From positions 68,629,415 through 68,693,414 of the forward strand of contig NC_037670.1 in the NCBI RefSeq assembly GCF_003255815.1: DNA of 64,000 nucleotides, read 5' to 3'. The notes beneath the pieces were generated by a model. It was not told where the DNA came from and did no database searches. It saw nothing but the letters and a program-made list of their open reading frames with translations. Shown here in pieces: positions 21,227 to 32,945 of this stretch (position 1 is its first letter; the number at the start of each line of letters is the position of its first letter). This DNA is from Theropithecus gelada (Eukaryota > Chordata > Mammalia > Primates > Cercopithecidae). The translations under genes and the position numbers were made by a program.

Positions 21227-22502
21227 ATGTCCAACATTCAATTAAAAATCAATAAGCATACCAAGAAAAAAATGGGCAAAATTCCCAGGTGATACAGATA
21301 TTAGAGGTATCAGACACAGACTTTAAAATAGCTATTAATATTTTAGAGAAAACAGATAATAAAAGAGAATTTCACTAAAGAAAAAAATATATAAATCTCA
21401 GAGTAGAAAACACAGTAGCTGATATTTAGAATACAACAGATGGGTATAAGAATGGATGGAATACAATAGGAGAGATGACTAGTGGAAGTAGATTGGTAGG
21501 ATTAGTAGAGGTAGAAGAGGATTAGTAGAAGATAGGACAGCAGAAAATACAAGACTGGTACACAAAGATTTTTTTAAAGATGAAAAATAGAGAAAATAGT
21601 ATAAGAGATATGTGGAACATGTTGAAAAGTTCTAATATATGTACAACTGAAGACCCAGAAGGAGAAAAGAAAGGTGATGGAGCAGAAGCAATATTAGAGT
21701 ATGATCATTTTAGAAACAAATTAATGCCGTCAACCCACAAACTCAAGAGACTTCTCAGTAACCCCAACCAGGATAAATACAAAGACAATCTTAAATGTTA
21801 AAAGAAGCCAGAGGAAAATAGAGTAACCATAGGAGTAACAATCAGACTGATGACGAATTTTTCAACACAAATTATTGGAGTCAGAAGGAAAGAAATAACA
21901 TTGTTAAACTGCTGGAAAAAAATCACTGCCAACCTGGAATTCTACAAAATTCTATAGCCACAATATTCTTCAAAAATAAAGATAAAATGAAGATATTGTT
22001 AGGGAAAATTATTTTTAATGTGTACAGGGAGTTCTTCTGGAATCTTGTCATGAAGGATAACCACTGGAATAATAAAATGATGTCAATAGTAAGTAATAAC
22101 ATAATAGTAAATAAATATATAACTAATAGAATGATAGGTGTGGAGAATGGAATAATAAAAAATGTTTAATCCAAATAAAGGCAAAAAAGAAGAGGAAAAG
22201 GAATATAAGACAGGTGGGACAAAAAAATTCACATAGTAGGTATAAACTAAAATATATCAGGAAATACATTTACATGTAAATGAACTAAATACTCCAAGTA
22301 AAAGACTAAGATAGACTGAATGAAAACAAAGTAAAACAAAAAAATTATATGTTGCTACAAGAGACACATCTTAAGTATAAGGATGCAGAAAAGTTGAAGG
22401 TAAAGGAATGAAGAAATGTAACCATGTGTATGTGGTGGGGCCACTCTTGGGCTTGATGACTCACTGGCCTCACAAGAGCTGTTATACTCATGATCACACA
22501 GT

Positions 22503-22825
22503 TGTTTTTTTGTTTGTTTGTTTTGTTTTGTTTTGTTTTTTGTTTTTTTTAAGGCAGATTCTCACTCTGTCGCCCAGGCCAGAGTGCAATGGCGTGATCT
22601 CAGATCACTGCAACCTCCACCTCCCGGGTTCAAGCAATTCTTCTGCCTGAGCCTCCCAAGTAGCTGGGACTACAGGCGCCTGCCACCACGCTTGGCTAAT
22701 TTTTGTATTTTTAGTAGAGACAGGGTTTCACTATATTGGCCAGGCTGGTCTCGAACTCCCGACTTTGTGATCTGCCCACCTGGGCCTCTCAAAGTGCTGG
22801 GATTACAGGCATGAACCACTGCACC
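22503..22825 (-). mobile_element. Alu (S class)
   Basis: Reverse dimeric Alu with a long TTTG/TTTTG tail, flanked by TCACACAGTT on both sides. Inserted in the ERVL-like LTR. Confidence 0.93.
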
Positions 22826-23194
22826 TCACACAGTTTCTTAAAGCAGGAGGTTACAGATTAAAATCACCTAATGGAAAAGGGACATGAGCAAAGTCCAGGG
22901 GAAAGTGAGCACAAGCGTCCAAATGTCCCCTCCTAGTGAAGCTGCCTGGAGTATGCTTAATTCTCCCAGCAACTATGTGCAATCACATATTAAGTACTGC
23001 CAATCAAGGCGGCTCATTTGAGCCTCAATGTCCAGAGTTTTTATGGAGTGTCAGTCACATAGGCAGGAATTGTCTGCATTACCGACCTTAGCTACTCAGC
23101 CCCTAAGAGGCCAAAGTGGTACAGCATAGCCCAGGACCTCAGACACATATCACAAAAGTCACATTGTTAGCATAAGCTATCTGGTTTTACTGGT

Positions 23195-23785
23195 TTCTAG
23201 TAAAACAAAATGCCAAAGACTGGGGGACTTAAACAACAAGAATTTATTTTCTCACAGTTCTGGAGGCTGGAAGTCCAAGATCAAGTGCCAGCAGGGTTGG
23301 TTCCTCCTGAGGCCTCTCTCTTGGGTTGCGGGTGGCCATCTTCTTGCTTTGTCTGCACATGGTCTTTGCTCTGTGTGTCTGTGTGTCCTAGTCTCCTCTT
23401 CTTAGAAAAGACATCTGTCAGATTGGATTAAGGCTCACCCTAGGGCCTCATTTAACTTAACTACCTCTTTTTTTTTGAGACGGAGTCTTGCTGTCTCCCA
23501 GGCTGGAGTGCAATGGTGGAATCTTGGCTCACTGCAACCTCCACCTCTCAGGTTCAAGCAATTCTCCTGCCTCAGCCTCCAGAGTACCTGGGATTACAGG
23601 CACCCACCACCACGCCCAGCTAATTTTTGTATTTTTAGTAGAGATGGGGTTTCACCTGTTGGTCAGACTTGTCTGGAACTCCTGATCTCAGGGTGATCCA
23701 CCCACCTTGGCCTCCCAAAGTGCTGGGGTTACAGGCATGATTAATTACCTATGAGTTTTGGGGGAACAAAATTCAGTCCATAACA
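23195..23785 (-). mobile_element. MLT1-type MaLR LTR, with Alu inside
   Basis: Reverse of an MLT1 LTR: AAAATGCCAAAGACTGGGGG, AATTTATTTTCTCACAGTTC, and a TTCAGTCCATAACA end. A CTGGT duplication lies at 23190-23194 and 23786-23790. It is nested in the ERVL-like LTR and split by an Alu. Confidence 0.83.
23467..23740 (-). mobile_element. Alu (S class), 5'-truncated
   Basis: Reverse Alu with a short T tract at 23467, stopping in GGTTACAGGCATGA, so about the last 15 bases of the 5' end are missing. Confidence 0.92.
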
Positions 23786-24734
23786 CTGGTTTAATGGATA
23801 CAGCATGGCCCAAGGTCTCAGACAAACAGAAAGAAGCTTTCATGCAGGATATTCCAAGGGTTGCCTCTCTGGAGCCTACCAAGGGCAAGTCCATTCTTGG
23901 CATGTGCAGGGCTTGGACCAATCAAGCCTGATGAGTTAACCTTTTTCTGCACACCATGCAAGTACTAATCAAAAAAAAAGTTAATGCAGCTGTACTATCA
24001 CTAAATGAAATAGACATTAAGAAAATAGGACAACTATAGAGGAAGGGGGACATAAAGTGATAAGGTGGACTCACCAAAAATACACAATGTAAAATTCTGT
24101 ATGAACTGCACATAACTTCGTATTATATAAAGTAAAAACTGACAATGCTAAAAGGAGAAGGAAAAATTGGCAATCTCAGTGGAAGACTTTAACCCTCCTG
24201 CTATAATAAATAAGAGAGCAAGCAGACAAAAAACTCAGCAAGTAGAATACCTGACTAACATGATGAACAAACTTGACATATTTGACAGCTGTAGAATGCC
24301 ATACCCAATCATGACAGCACACGCACGCTTTTCTGATGCATATGGAACATTACAAGAATTGATCATATGGTTGAGCCATAAGTTTCAACACATTTTCAAA
24401 AGATTAGAATTATTCAGATCATGTCCTAGGAATAGAAGGGAGCTTTCTTATTCTGTTAAAAAGTATCTATAAAAAACCTTCTTAATGATGAAATATTTAA
24501 AACCTTCCCCCTGAGATTTGGCATGAGCTGAGGATACCCACAATACTACTTGACATTGTCCTGGAGGGCCCAGCAACCACAAAAGGCAAGGTGAGCAGAC
24601 CTAAAGGGAGGAAAAGAAGACAGAAAAGTCATTATTTACAGATGACATCATTGTGTGCATCAAATATCCAAAAGAATTTCAGGCAACTTCTTAGGATTAA
24701 TACATGAAATTGGCAAAGTTGTTGGCTACAATGT

Positions 24735-25111
24735 TGCTGTGGATGGAACTATGTCCTCCCAAAATTCCTATGTTGAAGCCCTAACCCCCAATGTGATTCA
24801 GTTTGAAGATGGGGCCTTTAGGAAGTAATTGGGGTTAAATGAGGTCATACGGGTGGCATCCTAATCTGATAGGATTGGTGGCCTTCTAAGAAGAGGAAGA
24901 AAGATCTCTGTCTCCCCATACATAGACAATGGGCGGACATAGCCAGATGACAGCCCTCTGCAAGCCAGGAAGAGGGCCTCACCAGAACCCAACCATGTGG
25001 GCACACTGAACCTGAGCTTCCAGCCTCCAGAACTGTGAGAACACTAATCTCTGCTGTTTAAGCCACTCTGTCTGTGGTATTTTGTTACGGTAGCCCTAGC
25101 TGACTAGTACA
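24735..25111 (+). mobile_element. MLT1-type MaLR solo LTR (diverged)
   Basis: Forward LTR with a CCTAACCCCCAATGTGATT block, CCAGCCTCCAGAACTGTGAG near the 3' end, and a terminus at GACTAGTACA. A possible 5-bp duplication is AATGT/ATTGT. More diverged than the copy at 4159. Inserted in the forward L1. Confidence 0.78.
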
Positions 25112-25191
25112 ATTGTCAATATTTTAAAAATTGTGCTTATATGTATCGGCAACAAACAATAAAAAAAAGATATAAAAAATTACCATTTATT

Positions 25192-25490
25192 AGCCAGTTG
25201 TGGTGGCTCATGCCTTTAATCCCAGCACTTTGGGAGGCCAAGGTGGGTGAAACACCTGAGGTCAGGAGTTTGAAACCAGACTGGCCAGCATGGTGAAACG
25301 CCATCTCTACTAAAAATATAAAAATTAGCCAGGCATAATGGTGGGCACCTGTAATCCCAGCTACTTGGGAGGCTGAGGCACAAGAATCACTTGAACCTGG
25401 GAGGCAGAGGTTGCAGTGAGCTGAGATTGTACCACTGCACTTCAGTCTGGGCAACAGAGTGAGACTCTGTCTCAAAAAAAAAAAAAAAAA
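25192..25490 (+). mobile_element. Alu (S class)
   Basis: Forward dimeric Alu with a 19-base A tail, inside L1 ORF2 sequence. Confidence 0.94.
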
Positions 25491-25682
25491 ATCATTATAG
25501 TATCAAAACCAACAAATACCTAGTAGTAAATGTAACAAAAGATATGCAAAACCTTTACACAGGAAATTATTTACTGAGATAAGTACATCTAAATAAGTGG
25601 AAGGATATATCCCATATTTGTGGATTGCAAGACACAATATTAAATAATTTTGATTCTCTGGAGTCTGAGCTATAGTTTTAGT

Positions 25683-25765
25683 GCACACACACCCCACCCC
25701 CAAATCCTAGAAGTGTTTTGATGGCGTATGTGTGCACGCGCTTGTGTGCATGTGTGTGTATGTGT
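25683..25765. repeat. CA/TG-rich alternating tract
   Basis: A CACACACACC stretch, then GTATGTGTGCACGCGCTTGTG and TGTGTGTATGTGT. Mostly alternating purine-pyrimidine, a composition that can adopt left-handed DNA. It interrupts the L1 homology. Confidence 0.75.
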
Positions 25766-25828
25766 AAATGACATACTGATTCTAAAATCTACTTCAAATT
25801 GCAAAGAACCAAGAATAGGTAAGATAAA

Positions 25829-25898
25829 TTTGAAGAAGGAGAAGGAAGAGGAGGTAGAGGAGGAGGAAGAGGACAAGGATGAGAAGGGGAGGAGGAGC
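25829..25898. repeat. Purine-rich (GAA/GGA)n tract
   Basis: Nearly pure purine sequence of GAAGAAGGAGAAGG type, about 70 bp. It joins directly to L1 ORF2 sequence at about 25900, so it looks like an expansion of the A/G-rich L1 motif there. Confidence 0.85.
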
Positions 25899-26081
25899 AA
25901 CATCAAAGCTGGAGGACTTACACTACCATGCATCTAGACTCACTGTAAAACTACAGGAATCATCCAGTGTGATCTTGGTCAAGGATAGACAAATAGAATA
26001 ATGGAATGAATCAGAGTGCATAAACACTTTATCATATAATGGGAAAATAATTTTTTATAAAATTGTTCCTGGGTGAATTGA

Positions 26082-26098
26082 ATATATATATATATATA
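26082..26098. repeat. (TA)n short microsatellite
   Basis: About eight TA units in L1-derived DNA. Confidence 0.85.
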
Positions 26099-26458
26099 CA
26101 TGGAAAGAAAATCTTGATGCCTACTTTACAACACAAACACCCCCACTTAATTCATAAGGATTGTAGAATTAAATCTAAGGAACAGATAATAAAGCTGCAG
26201 GAAAATAAACCATAGGTGATCATCTTTATGACCTTGGAAGTAAATAGTAATTTCTTAAATGGGATATAAAAAGCACAAATGCCATAGAGCAAAAAAATTG
26301 AGAAATTTGCTCAAATTGAAATTAAGAACTTATATTTGTCAAAAGACACCATTAATAATGTGAAACGGTGAAAAGACAAGCCAGAGTGAGAAAAGATATT
26401 TGCAGTGCATGTATCTGATGAAGGAATCCTATCCAGAATATATAAAGAGCTTCCACAG

Positions 26459-26780
26459 GTTGGGTGTGGTGGCTTATGCCTGTAATCCTAGCACTTTGGG
26501 TGGCTGAGGTCTGAGGATCGCTTGAACCCAGGAGCTTGAGACCAGCCTGGGCCACAGGGTAAGACCTCATCTCTACAAAAAACAAAAAAAACAAAACAAA
26601 AAAAAAAAACAAAAGAATAGTGGTGTACACCTGTAGTCCCAGCTACTTGGGAGGCTGAGATGGGAGGATTGCTTGAGCCCAGGAGGTCAATGTTGTAGTA
26701 AGCTGTGATGGCACCATTGCACCCTAGCCTGAGTGACAGAATGCGACCCTGTCTCAAGAAAAAGAAAGAAAGAAAGAAAT
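26459..26780 (+). mobile_element. AluJ with expanded A-rich linker
   Basis: Forward, diverged Alu. The central A-rich linker (about 26575-26618) is unusually long, and the tail is a (GAAA)n run ending near 26780. Confidence 0.92.
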
Positions 26781-27774
26781 AAGAACTTCTACAAATCAAT
26801 AAGGAAAAGACAATCCAATAGAAAAATATGTTAAAAACATGAACTACATTATACAAAAAGGGATATCCAGATGGTCCAAAAACCCGTGAAAAGGCACTCA
26901 CCCTTAAAAGCGCCTCATGAGTCTTCAGGGAAATGAAAATTAAAAACCACAATGTAATACTCCCCCGACCCCCATCACCACACTCACTGTAATGACTAAA
27001 AATCTTACAATACCAGTTGTTGTCTGCAAGCCTATGGAGCAACCACTCTCTCGTGTTGCGCTGGTGGGAATGTAAGTCAACAAACTTTGAAATCCTGTGG
27101 CAGTGTCCATTAAAGCAAGCACCCATATACCCAGTGAGCCAGAAATTCCATGCCTAGCTATTTGCTGAACAGAAATGGATGCATTAAGTTCACCAGGACA
27201 TGAACAAAGATGTTCATCATAGTTTTATTCATAACAGCTCGGAACTGAAAACCACCCTGGTGTTCATTATCAGTAGAATGGAGATTTAAATAATAAAAGT
27301 ATAATAGATAATAAATGTATAAATAAGCGTAAATAAATTCACACGATCGAGACTAGACAGCAACAAAAAACTTGCTATTGCTACATGCAGAAACATGTTT
27401 GAATATCACAAACGTAACATTTGGGGGTTTTCCCAGACATAAGAGAGGAACTACTGTATAATTCTACGTATTTAAACCTCAAAACCAGGGCATACTAATC
27501 TGTGTCGGCAGAGGTTAAGATAGTAGCTACCACTGTGGGAGGGGAGAGGACACAAGGTATGCAGATAATGTTCCTTTTCTTAATTGAAGTGCTGAGTGAA
27601 GGTGGAAATTTACCGAATCTGTTTACTGGTAATCTGTGTACTTTTCTGTTTACATTCCACCTCATTAAGAAACCATTATGGAAGTCATCTTCCTTCTGTA
27701 CCCTTGCTCCATTCTGTTGCCCTCTTCCTTCTTCATGCCCTTATAGAGCTGCTGCTTTTTTGTTTGTTTGTTTT

Positions 27775-29775
27775 ATTTTGAAGTAATCTTAAATTTACAG
27801 AAAAGTTGCAAAATATTAAAAATAGCTCCTATACACTATTCAACCAAATTCTCCAGTTGTTAACACTTTACTACATTTGATTTATCAGTCTTTCTCTCTA
27901 TATATACTAATGTATTTTTTCCTGAATCATTTGATAACAAAATTGTAGATGTGATTCTTCATCATCCTTTTATGCCCTTGTGCAAAACAAGGGTCCTTTC
28001 CTATATGAACACGGTACAACTGTCAAAATCAGGAAATTGATCTTTATCTGATATTACCATTGAATCCACAGATCCATTCAAAGTTTGCTTATGACATTAC
28101 TGCTTTAATAATGTCATCAACTGTGCAGAGGCAATGCTGTGTTCTTCCTATAGCATTTGTATCAGGGGGCTCACAATGCTGACTTGTCCCACTCTTGTAT
28201 CACATGGTTAAGATGGTGTCTGCTGGATCTCTCCATGTAGCGCTCCTTAGTCCTTCCTGTAGATCTGAGTTTCCAGCTGGTATTATTTTCCTTGCCCTGG
28301 AGGATGTCCATAGCTTCGACTGTATTACAGGTCTTCTGTCAATGAATTCTCTCAGTCTTGTCTAACTGTCTTCATTTCAACCTTGTTTTAAAAGGATATT
28401 TTTGCTAGATAAGTATCTTTTTGGTTGAAGCTTTTTTGCTTTCAGCACTTTGATGATGCCATTCCATTGTTTCCGCCTCCATTGTTCCTGGTGAGAAGTT
28501 GGTAATGATTCTTATACTTGTTCCCCTGTAAGTAATGCTATACCTCCCAGCAAACCCGGCTGCTTTCAGAATTTTCTTAGGTTTTCAGAACTGTGTGTCT
28601 GAATGTTGTTATTCTTTCTGTTTATCATGATTTGAGTTGAGACTTCTGGATATGTAAATTGATGTTTTTCATCAAATTTGCAATGTTTTGGCCATTATTT
28701 CTTCACATATTTGTTCTGCCTCAATTTTACACCTTTTCATTTGAGACTCCGATTATGTATGTGTTAGATTATGTGATACTATTCCACAAGGCTCTCAGGC
28801 TCTACTCACTTTCCTTCAGCCTTTTTGCCTTGTGATCTTCAGATGTTTATTGATCTGTCTTCATGTTTATCGACTCTTCTACTATCTCCAATCTGCTATT
28901 AAACCTTCCAGTGAATTTTTCATTTCAATTATTATACTTTTTAGTTTTAAAATTTGCATCTGGATACCATTTTGGGGCTGAGATTTCCTAGATACTCACT
29001 GATTAAGACTATTTCTTACTTTAATTATTTGGACATATTTATAATAGCTACATTAAAGTCTGCTAAACCCAACATCTGGATCATTTTAGATTGAGTTACT
29101 GTTCTATAGTCTGCTTTATTCTTGCCTGGGCATCACATTTTCCTATTTCCTTATATACCTGGTGATTTTTTTAAAAAGTTGAATATTGGATTTTGTGGCT
29201 AATATATTGTGAAACTCAAAATTGTGTTAACTTCCTCTGAAGAATGTTGATTATTGTTTTAGTAGGCAATTTAATTATTGGCAGATGACTTTGAACTTCC
29301 TTACTTGGGGTTCATGTTTTGTTACTGCAGATGCACGGAACATCCAAAATGTTTCCTAAGCCTCTCTAATTTGGCATGACTCAGTTCTTCCCTATGTACA
29401 TGCAGCTTAGTTGTCAGTCGAGGACTTGCAGAGCTCCTGTGTGGGGTTCTGGGACCCCTGCGTGCACAGCTCCCTCTTCTCCGACGCTTGGCTCCACACA
29501 TGCCCACTGCTCCTGCTGCTCCTCACCATCATCTCCACCTCTTCAGCTCCACATGACCTCCATGCCCTGCCCAGAGTCCGATGCTGTGTGCCACAGTCAG
29601 AAAACTCTGTCGGGGAGCACGGAGCAATTGTGGGGCTCACCTCCTAAGCATCCCTTCCCACAGGGATCTGAGTCTTGCGCTCCCTGAAAACAGTTGCCTC
29701 ATGTACTTTGTCCAGATTCATGGTTATTTCTGGTGGGAAGGCTAGTCTGGTAAAATGCCTAGAAGTGGAAGTCAC
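27775..29775 (-). mobile_element. HAL1/L1M-like element
   Basis: Antisense L1-type 3' UTR (about 27775-28330) is followed directly by ORF1/5' UTR-like antisense sequence (about 28335-29775), ending in a GGAAGTCAC motif. No ORF2 sequence lies between. That is the plan of HAL1, an L1 relative with only ORF1, but an L1 with an internal deletion would look the same. Confidence 0.65.
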
Positions 29776-31725
29776 AAGTGATTTTGGCTGGAGAAGGTGA
29801 TGCTTGTTTCCACATCCAATTTGTCCATGCCCTCCTTGACCTACTCCAACCCAGCCTCTGGCGTTACTCTGCCTGGAGACTTCTCGACCCAGCTTCCATG
29901 ACACTCTTCTCTCCTGGATTTATCCCTGCCCCTTTACTTGCTTTTTCTTTGTCTCCTTAATCAACCCTTCCTCAAACCATCTCCTTGATGCTGCATCCCT
30001 CAGAGACCCCTTATGAGCCCTTTTCTCTCCTCCTGTGACACTCACTAGGCTGCAATTCAATCCCTCCTTCTACTGATCGTTCTCCAGCCTGTGCCTTCAA
30101 CTCTTCTCTTTATCCTGGCCTCTAGGCCATATTTTCACTGATACTGCAGGTAGTGGATATTTAGGAGGCCCTTAAACATTACACTCCGTAATTGCAATTT
30201 AATATCTTTACCCCATACCTGTTACTCCTTTTCATTTTCCCTTTATCCTGCCACCTAAGCTAGAAAAGTAGGAGAGGCCCATGCAGCCCCAGCCCCTCCA
30301 CACTCACTTCTCACTTGCAGTGGGCCCACCAAGTCCTGATTCTGAAATATTATTCCAAATAGATCCCCTCTAGCCCCCAGCTAATACATGATAGCTCCTG
30401 TTAGCATAGATAGTAGCCACAAAGGTGAGGTTGCTACATATGGAGTTTCCAGGGTATGGTAAAACAGTAGTTAGGCCTGGACTCCCAGCAATTTCTCTCT
30501 GGGGTCTGGGGGAAGTGTTAGGGAGGGGGAAGGTGAGGAGGGTTTAGAAGATCCCTTGGAGCTTGTGGAGGGGACCAGCACCTACCCAATTCCTGCAGAG
30601 GCCTACAGTCCTGGTAGGAGGCTCTGATGGAGAGCCACTGGGTAGAAACCTAACTGGGTGGGAGGCAGGAGCTGTCCATTGCCCTCCAGGCTCTAGGGGC
30701 TGTGGTAGCATGAGGGGCACCCCAGGCTGGAGGCTGACCCCATAATCAGGGCTACTTCAGGCTCTGCCTGAGTCTGCTGGCTGTCCTGCGGCTGGTCCCT
30801 GTGAGGGTCTGGGCCCACTGGCCAGCCTGCTGAGACCACAGCCAAAGTCCTTCCTCCAGATATGTGGCAGATGTCCTGGCCAGGCCAGAGACTGAGGGGC
30901 ATTTAGAGAGGGGCCACAGAAAAAAAGACCAAGGCCACAGCCCAACCTGGCTGCGTTCACCTGAAGGGCACCATGTGCCCATACACTTCATGGGCCATTT
31001 GTCCTTGCCTCCCTGGGAGTCCCCTCTTGTGACCATTCTTTATCAGAGTCCCTAAGTCTCAGTGGCCTGCCAGGCTGGGGATGTGGAGGTGGAACATGGG
31101 GGCAGGGACTGGGAAAAGGGGTAAGAGGGCTGTGTTCATTGCGCCAAGCTTCTGTGGAGGCTACAGAGGAGGGCCAAGTGCAGGCAGGAGCCCAGTAGGG
31201 CAAACGTGCCCCCAGTCTGGGGCCACTCCATGCTAGGGGCCTCAGGTTCTACCACCGTCCCCTCCTCCATCCACTGGCTTTCCAGGGTTACCAGGACTCC
31301 AGGACCAAGGGAGCATCTAGCAACCAAGGGATGAGTGTCAGAGTGGGAGACCCTGCACTCCAGGCAGCTGGGGTCATCTCCGAGAAAGGGCCCCAAGGGC
31401 GGCGCCTGCTTCAGAGTCAACCGAGGGGAATCCCTGAAGGACAGAGGGAGTGCGTACGACACTCTCCAGGGGGAGAAAATGCAGCTTTAAGATGTGCTGC
31501 CTCCCACTCCATTCTACCCACACCAGCATTTCTGGTGGGGGAGGCAGTGGAACTCAGAACGTAGGAGTCACCTCTCTGGGAGGAAGGCCCCATGAGCTGC
31601 AAGCGCTGTTTGCATCATCTTGACCCCTGTGCAATTAGAACAGAGTTGCATTTGCAGGTGGTTTCTTGCCGCCCCCAGGCCTGGCCAGGACCAGGGGTAG
31701 GGGGAGGCATGCTGGCATAGAGCTG
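29776..31725. other. Unique intergenic DNA
   Basis: Nearly 2 kb with no young repeat. A pyrimidine-rich patch at 29900-30130 may be a decayed old repeat. No supported exon was found on either strand; all frames are below about 110 codons and unlike known proteins. Confidence 0.55.
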
Positions 31726-31728
31726 GTG

Positions 31729-31905
31729 ATAGCAGGCCTTGGATGCCAGCCAGCCTCCTACCTCCTTCCCTACTGCTGTTTGTCTTCAGGCAAGTTACTT
31801 AACCATTCAGGGCCCCAGTGTCCTCATTTGCAAAGTGCTGCTGGTAATAACATGTCTGGCATACAGGAAGCACTCAAGAAATGCTGGCTCTGACTGTAAT
31901 CGCCC
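31729..31905 (+). mobile_element. MIR SINE
   Basis: CAGGCAAGTTACTTAACCATTCAG, then CTCATTTGCAAAG and TCTGGCATACAGGAAGCACT, give MIR order on the + strand. Confidence 0.82.
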
Positions 31906-32049
31906 TGGCTATTTTCTGCTTGCTGTTGCCTGACACCTGTAAGTATGTCCATGCGTGTAGCTTTCCATAATTACGGTGGCTGTGTACAAACTGCATTATA
32001 TTTGGCGTCCCCCACGCAGAAGGCTCTGTATCCACGGAGCTTTCTCCCT

Positions 32050-32215
32050 TCCCACTTGTCACGTGGCCCCACATCTCCATCCACTCGCTCCGTTGTTTCT
32101 GCCAGGCCAGTCCCCTGCGGGGGGCGATTTGGGTTGTTTCCAGTTTTCTCGGTTATAAATAGCACTGCTGTGCATATCTTTATTACAAATTCCTTCTTTC
32201 CTCTGAAACCCTGAA
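32050..32215 (-). mobile_element. Short antisense L1M fragment
   Basis: Words such as TTTGGGTTGTTTCCAGTTTT and CTGCTGTGCATATC resemble an L1 3' region in reverse. The fragment is short and diverged. Confidence 0.45.
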
Positions 32216-32636
32216 TAACTGAGCCCACAGGGCATCCAGTACCCAGCGCAGGCTGTCTTACAAAACCCATGGCGCTTCCTGGCCTGCTCCACCGGCATTG
32301 CACTGGGTCCTGCAGATGTGCCTCAGGGAGGGGAGAAATCTGAGTGGCCCTCGTTCTCCATTGCTCAGAGCTGCAGGGCAGCCTCAGCACTGGCCCTTCT
32401 TGAACCTGCATGGATGCTTGACATCATCTAAGTTCACAGACATGGGACAAAACTAAGCAAAAACAAAAGAGAAAAACAGCCTACCAGTGTTTCTGAACTT
32501 GCTGTGCCTTTAAATGTGAAAAGCTCTCCTTGGTATCTGGGGCCAGAGAGGCTGGGTCCCTGGGTGGCTGCAGAGCGGGCCCTGGTGGTGGAGAGGCCCA
32601 GTTTCATCTTCTTGTCAGGGTTTCCCCCCTGCCCTT

Positions 32637-32945
32637 TTTGTTGTTGTTGTCGTTGTTGTCGTTGAGACGGAGTCTCATTCTGTCGCCCAGGCTGGAGTGG
32701 AGTGGCACCATCTCAGTTCACCGCAACCTCTGTCTCCCGGATTCAAACGATTCTCCTGTGTCAGCCTCCCGAGTAGCTGGGATTACAGGCGCCCACCACC
32801 ATGCCTGACTAATTCTTGTATTTTTAGTAGAGACAGGGTTTCGCCATGTTGGCCAGGCTGGCCTCAAACACCTGGCCTCAGGTGACCCACCCGCCTCGGC
32901 CTCCCAAAGTGCTGGGATTATAGGCGTGAATCACTGCGCCCAGCC
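32637..32945 (-). mobile_element. Alu (S class) with (GTT)n tail
   Basis: Reverse dimeric Alu. Its tail has turned into a GTT/GTC triplet run (32638-32664). The 5' end is GCGCCCAGCC at 32945. Confidence 0.93.

Larger units (their letters stand above)
22427..23953 (+). mobile_element. ERVL-class solo LTR (MER21-like, tentative)
   Basis: Begins TGTATGTGG and ends CTGCACA, flanked by a perfect 5-bp duplication CCATG (22422-22426 and 23954-23958). Five-base duplications fit ERVL/MaLR elements. Without the nested Alu and MLT1 LTR about 610 bp remain. The MER21 label is from memory of words such as GCTCATTTGAGCCTCAATGT. No coding retroviral sequence is present. Confidence 0.7.
20125..27650 (+). 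mobile_element. Old near-full-length L1 (L1M class), interrupted
   Basis: Forward L1 in pieces: 5' region and ORF1-like sequence about 20125-22000, the ORF1-ORF2 junction near 21850-22000, and the start of ORF2 at 22240-22421. It resumes at 23959-24734, 25117-25191, 25491-26458 and 26781 to about 27650 (ORF2 end and 3' UTR). Interruptions are an AluY, an ERVL-type LTR complex, an MLT1 LTR and two more Alus. The base just after the LTR continues the L1 exactly where it left off, so order of insertion is clear. All frames are decayed. Confidence 0.82.

Noticed and set aside
26488..27126. 212-codon minus-strand frame
   Set aside because: It runs through an AluJ in antisense and L1 3' sequence. 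The RQGRILSLRLGCNGAI-type stretch is the familiar Alu antisense translation.
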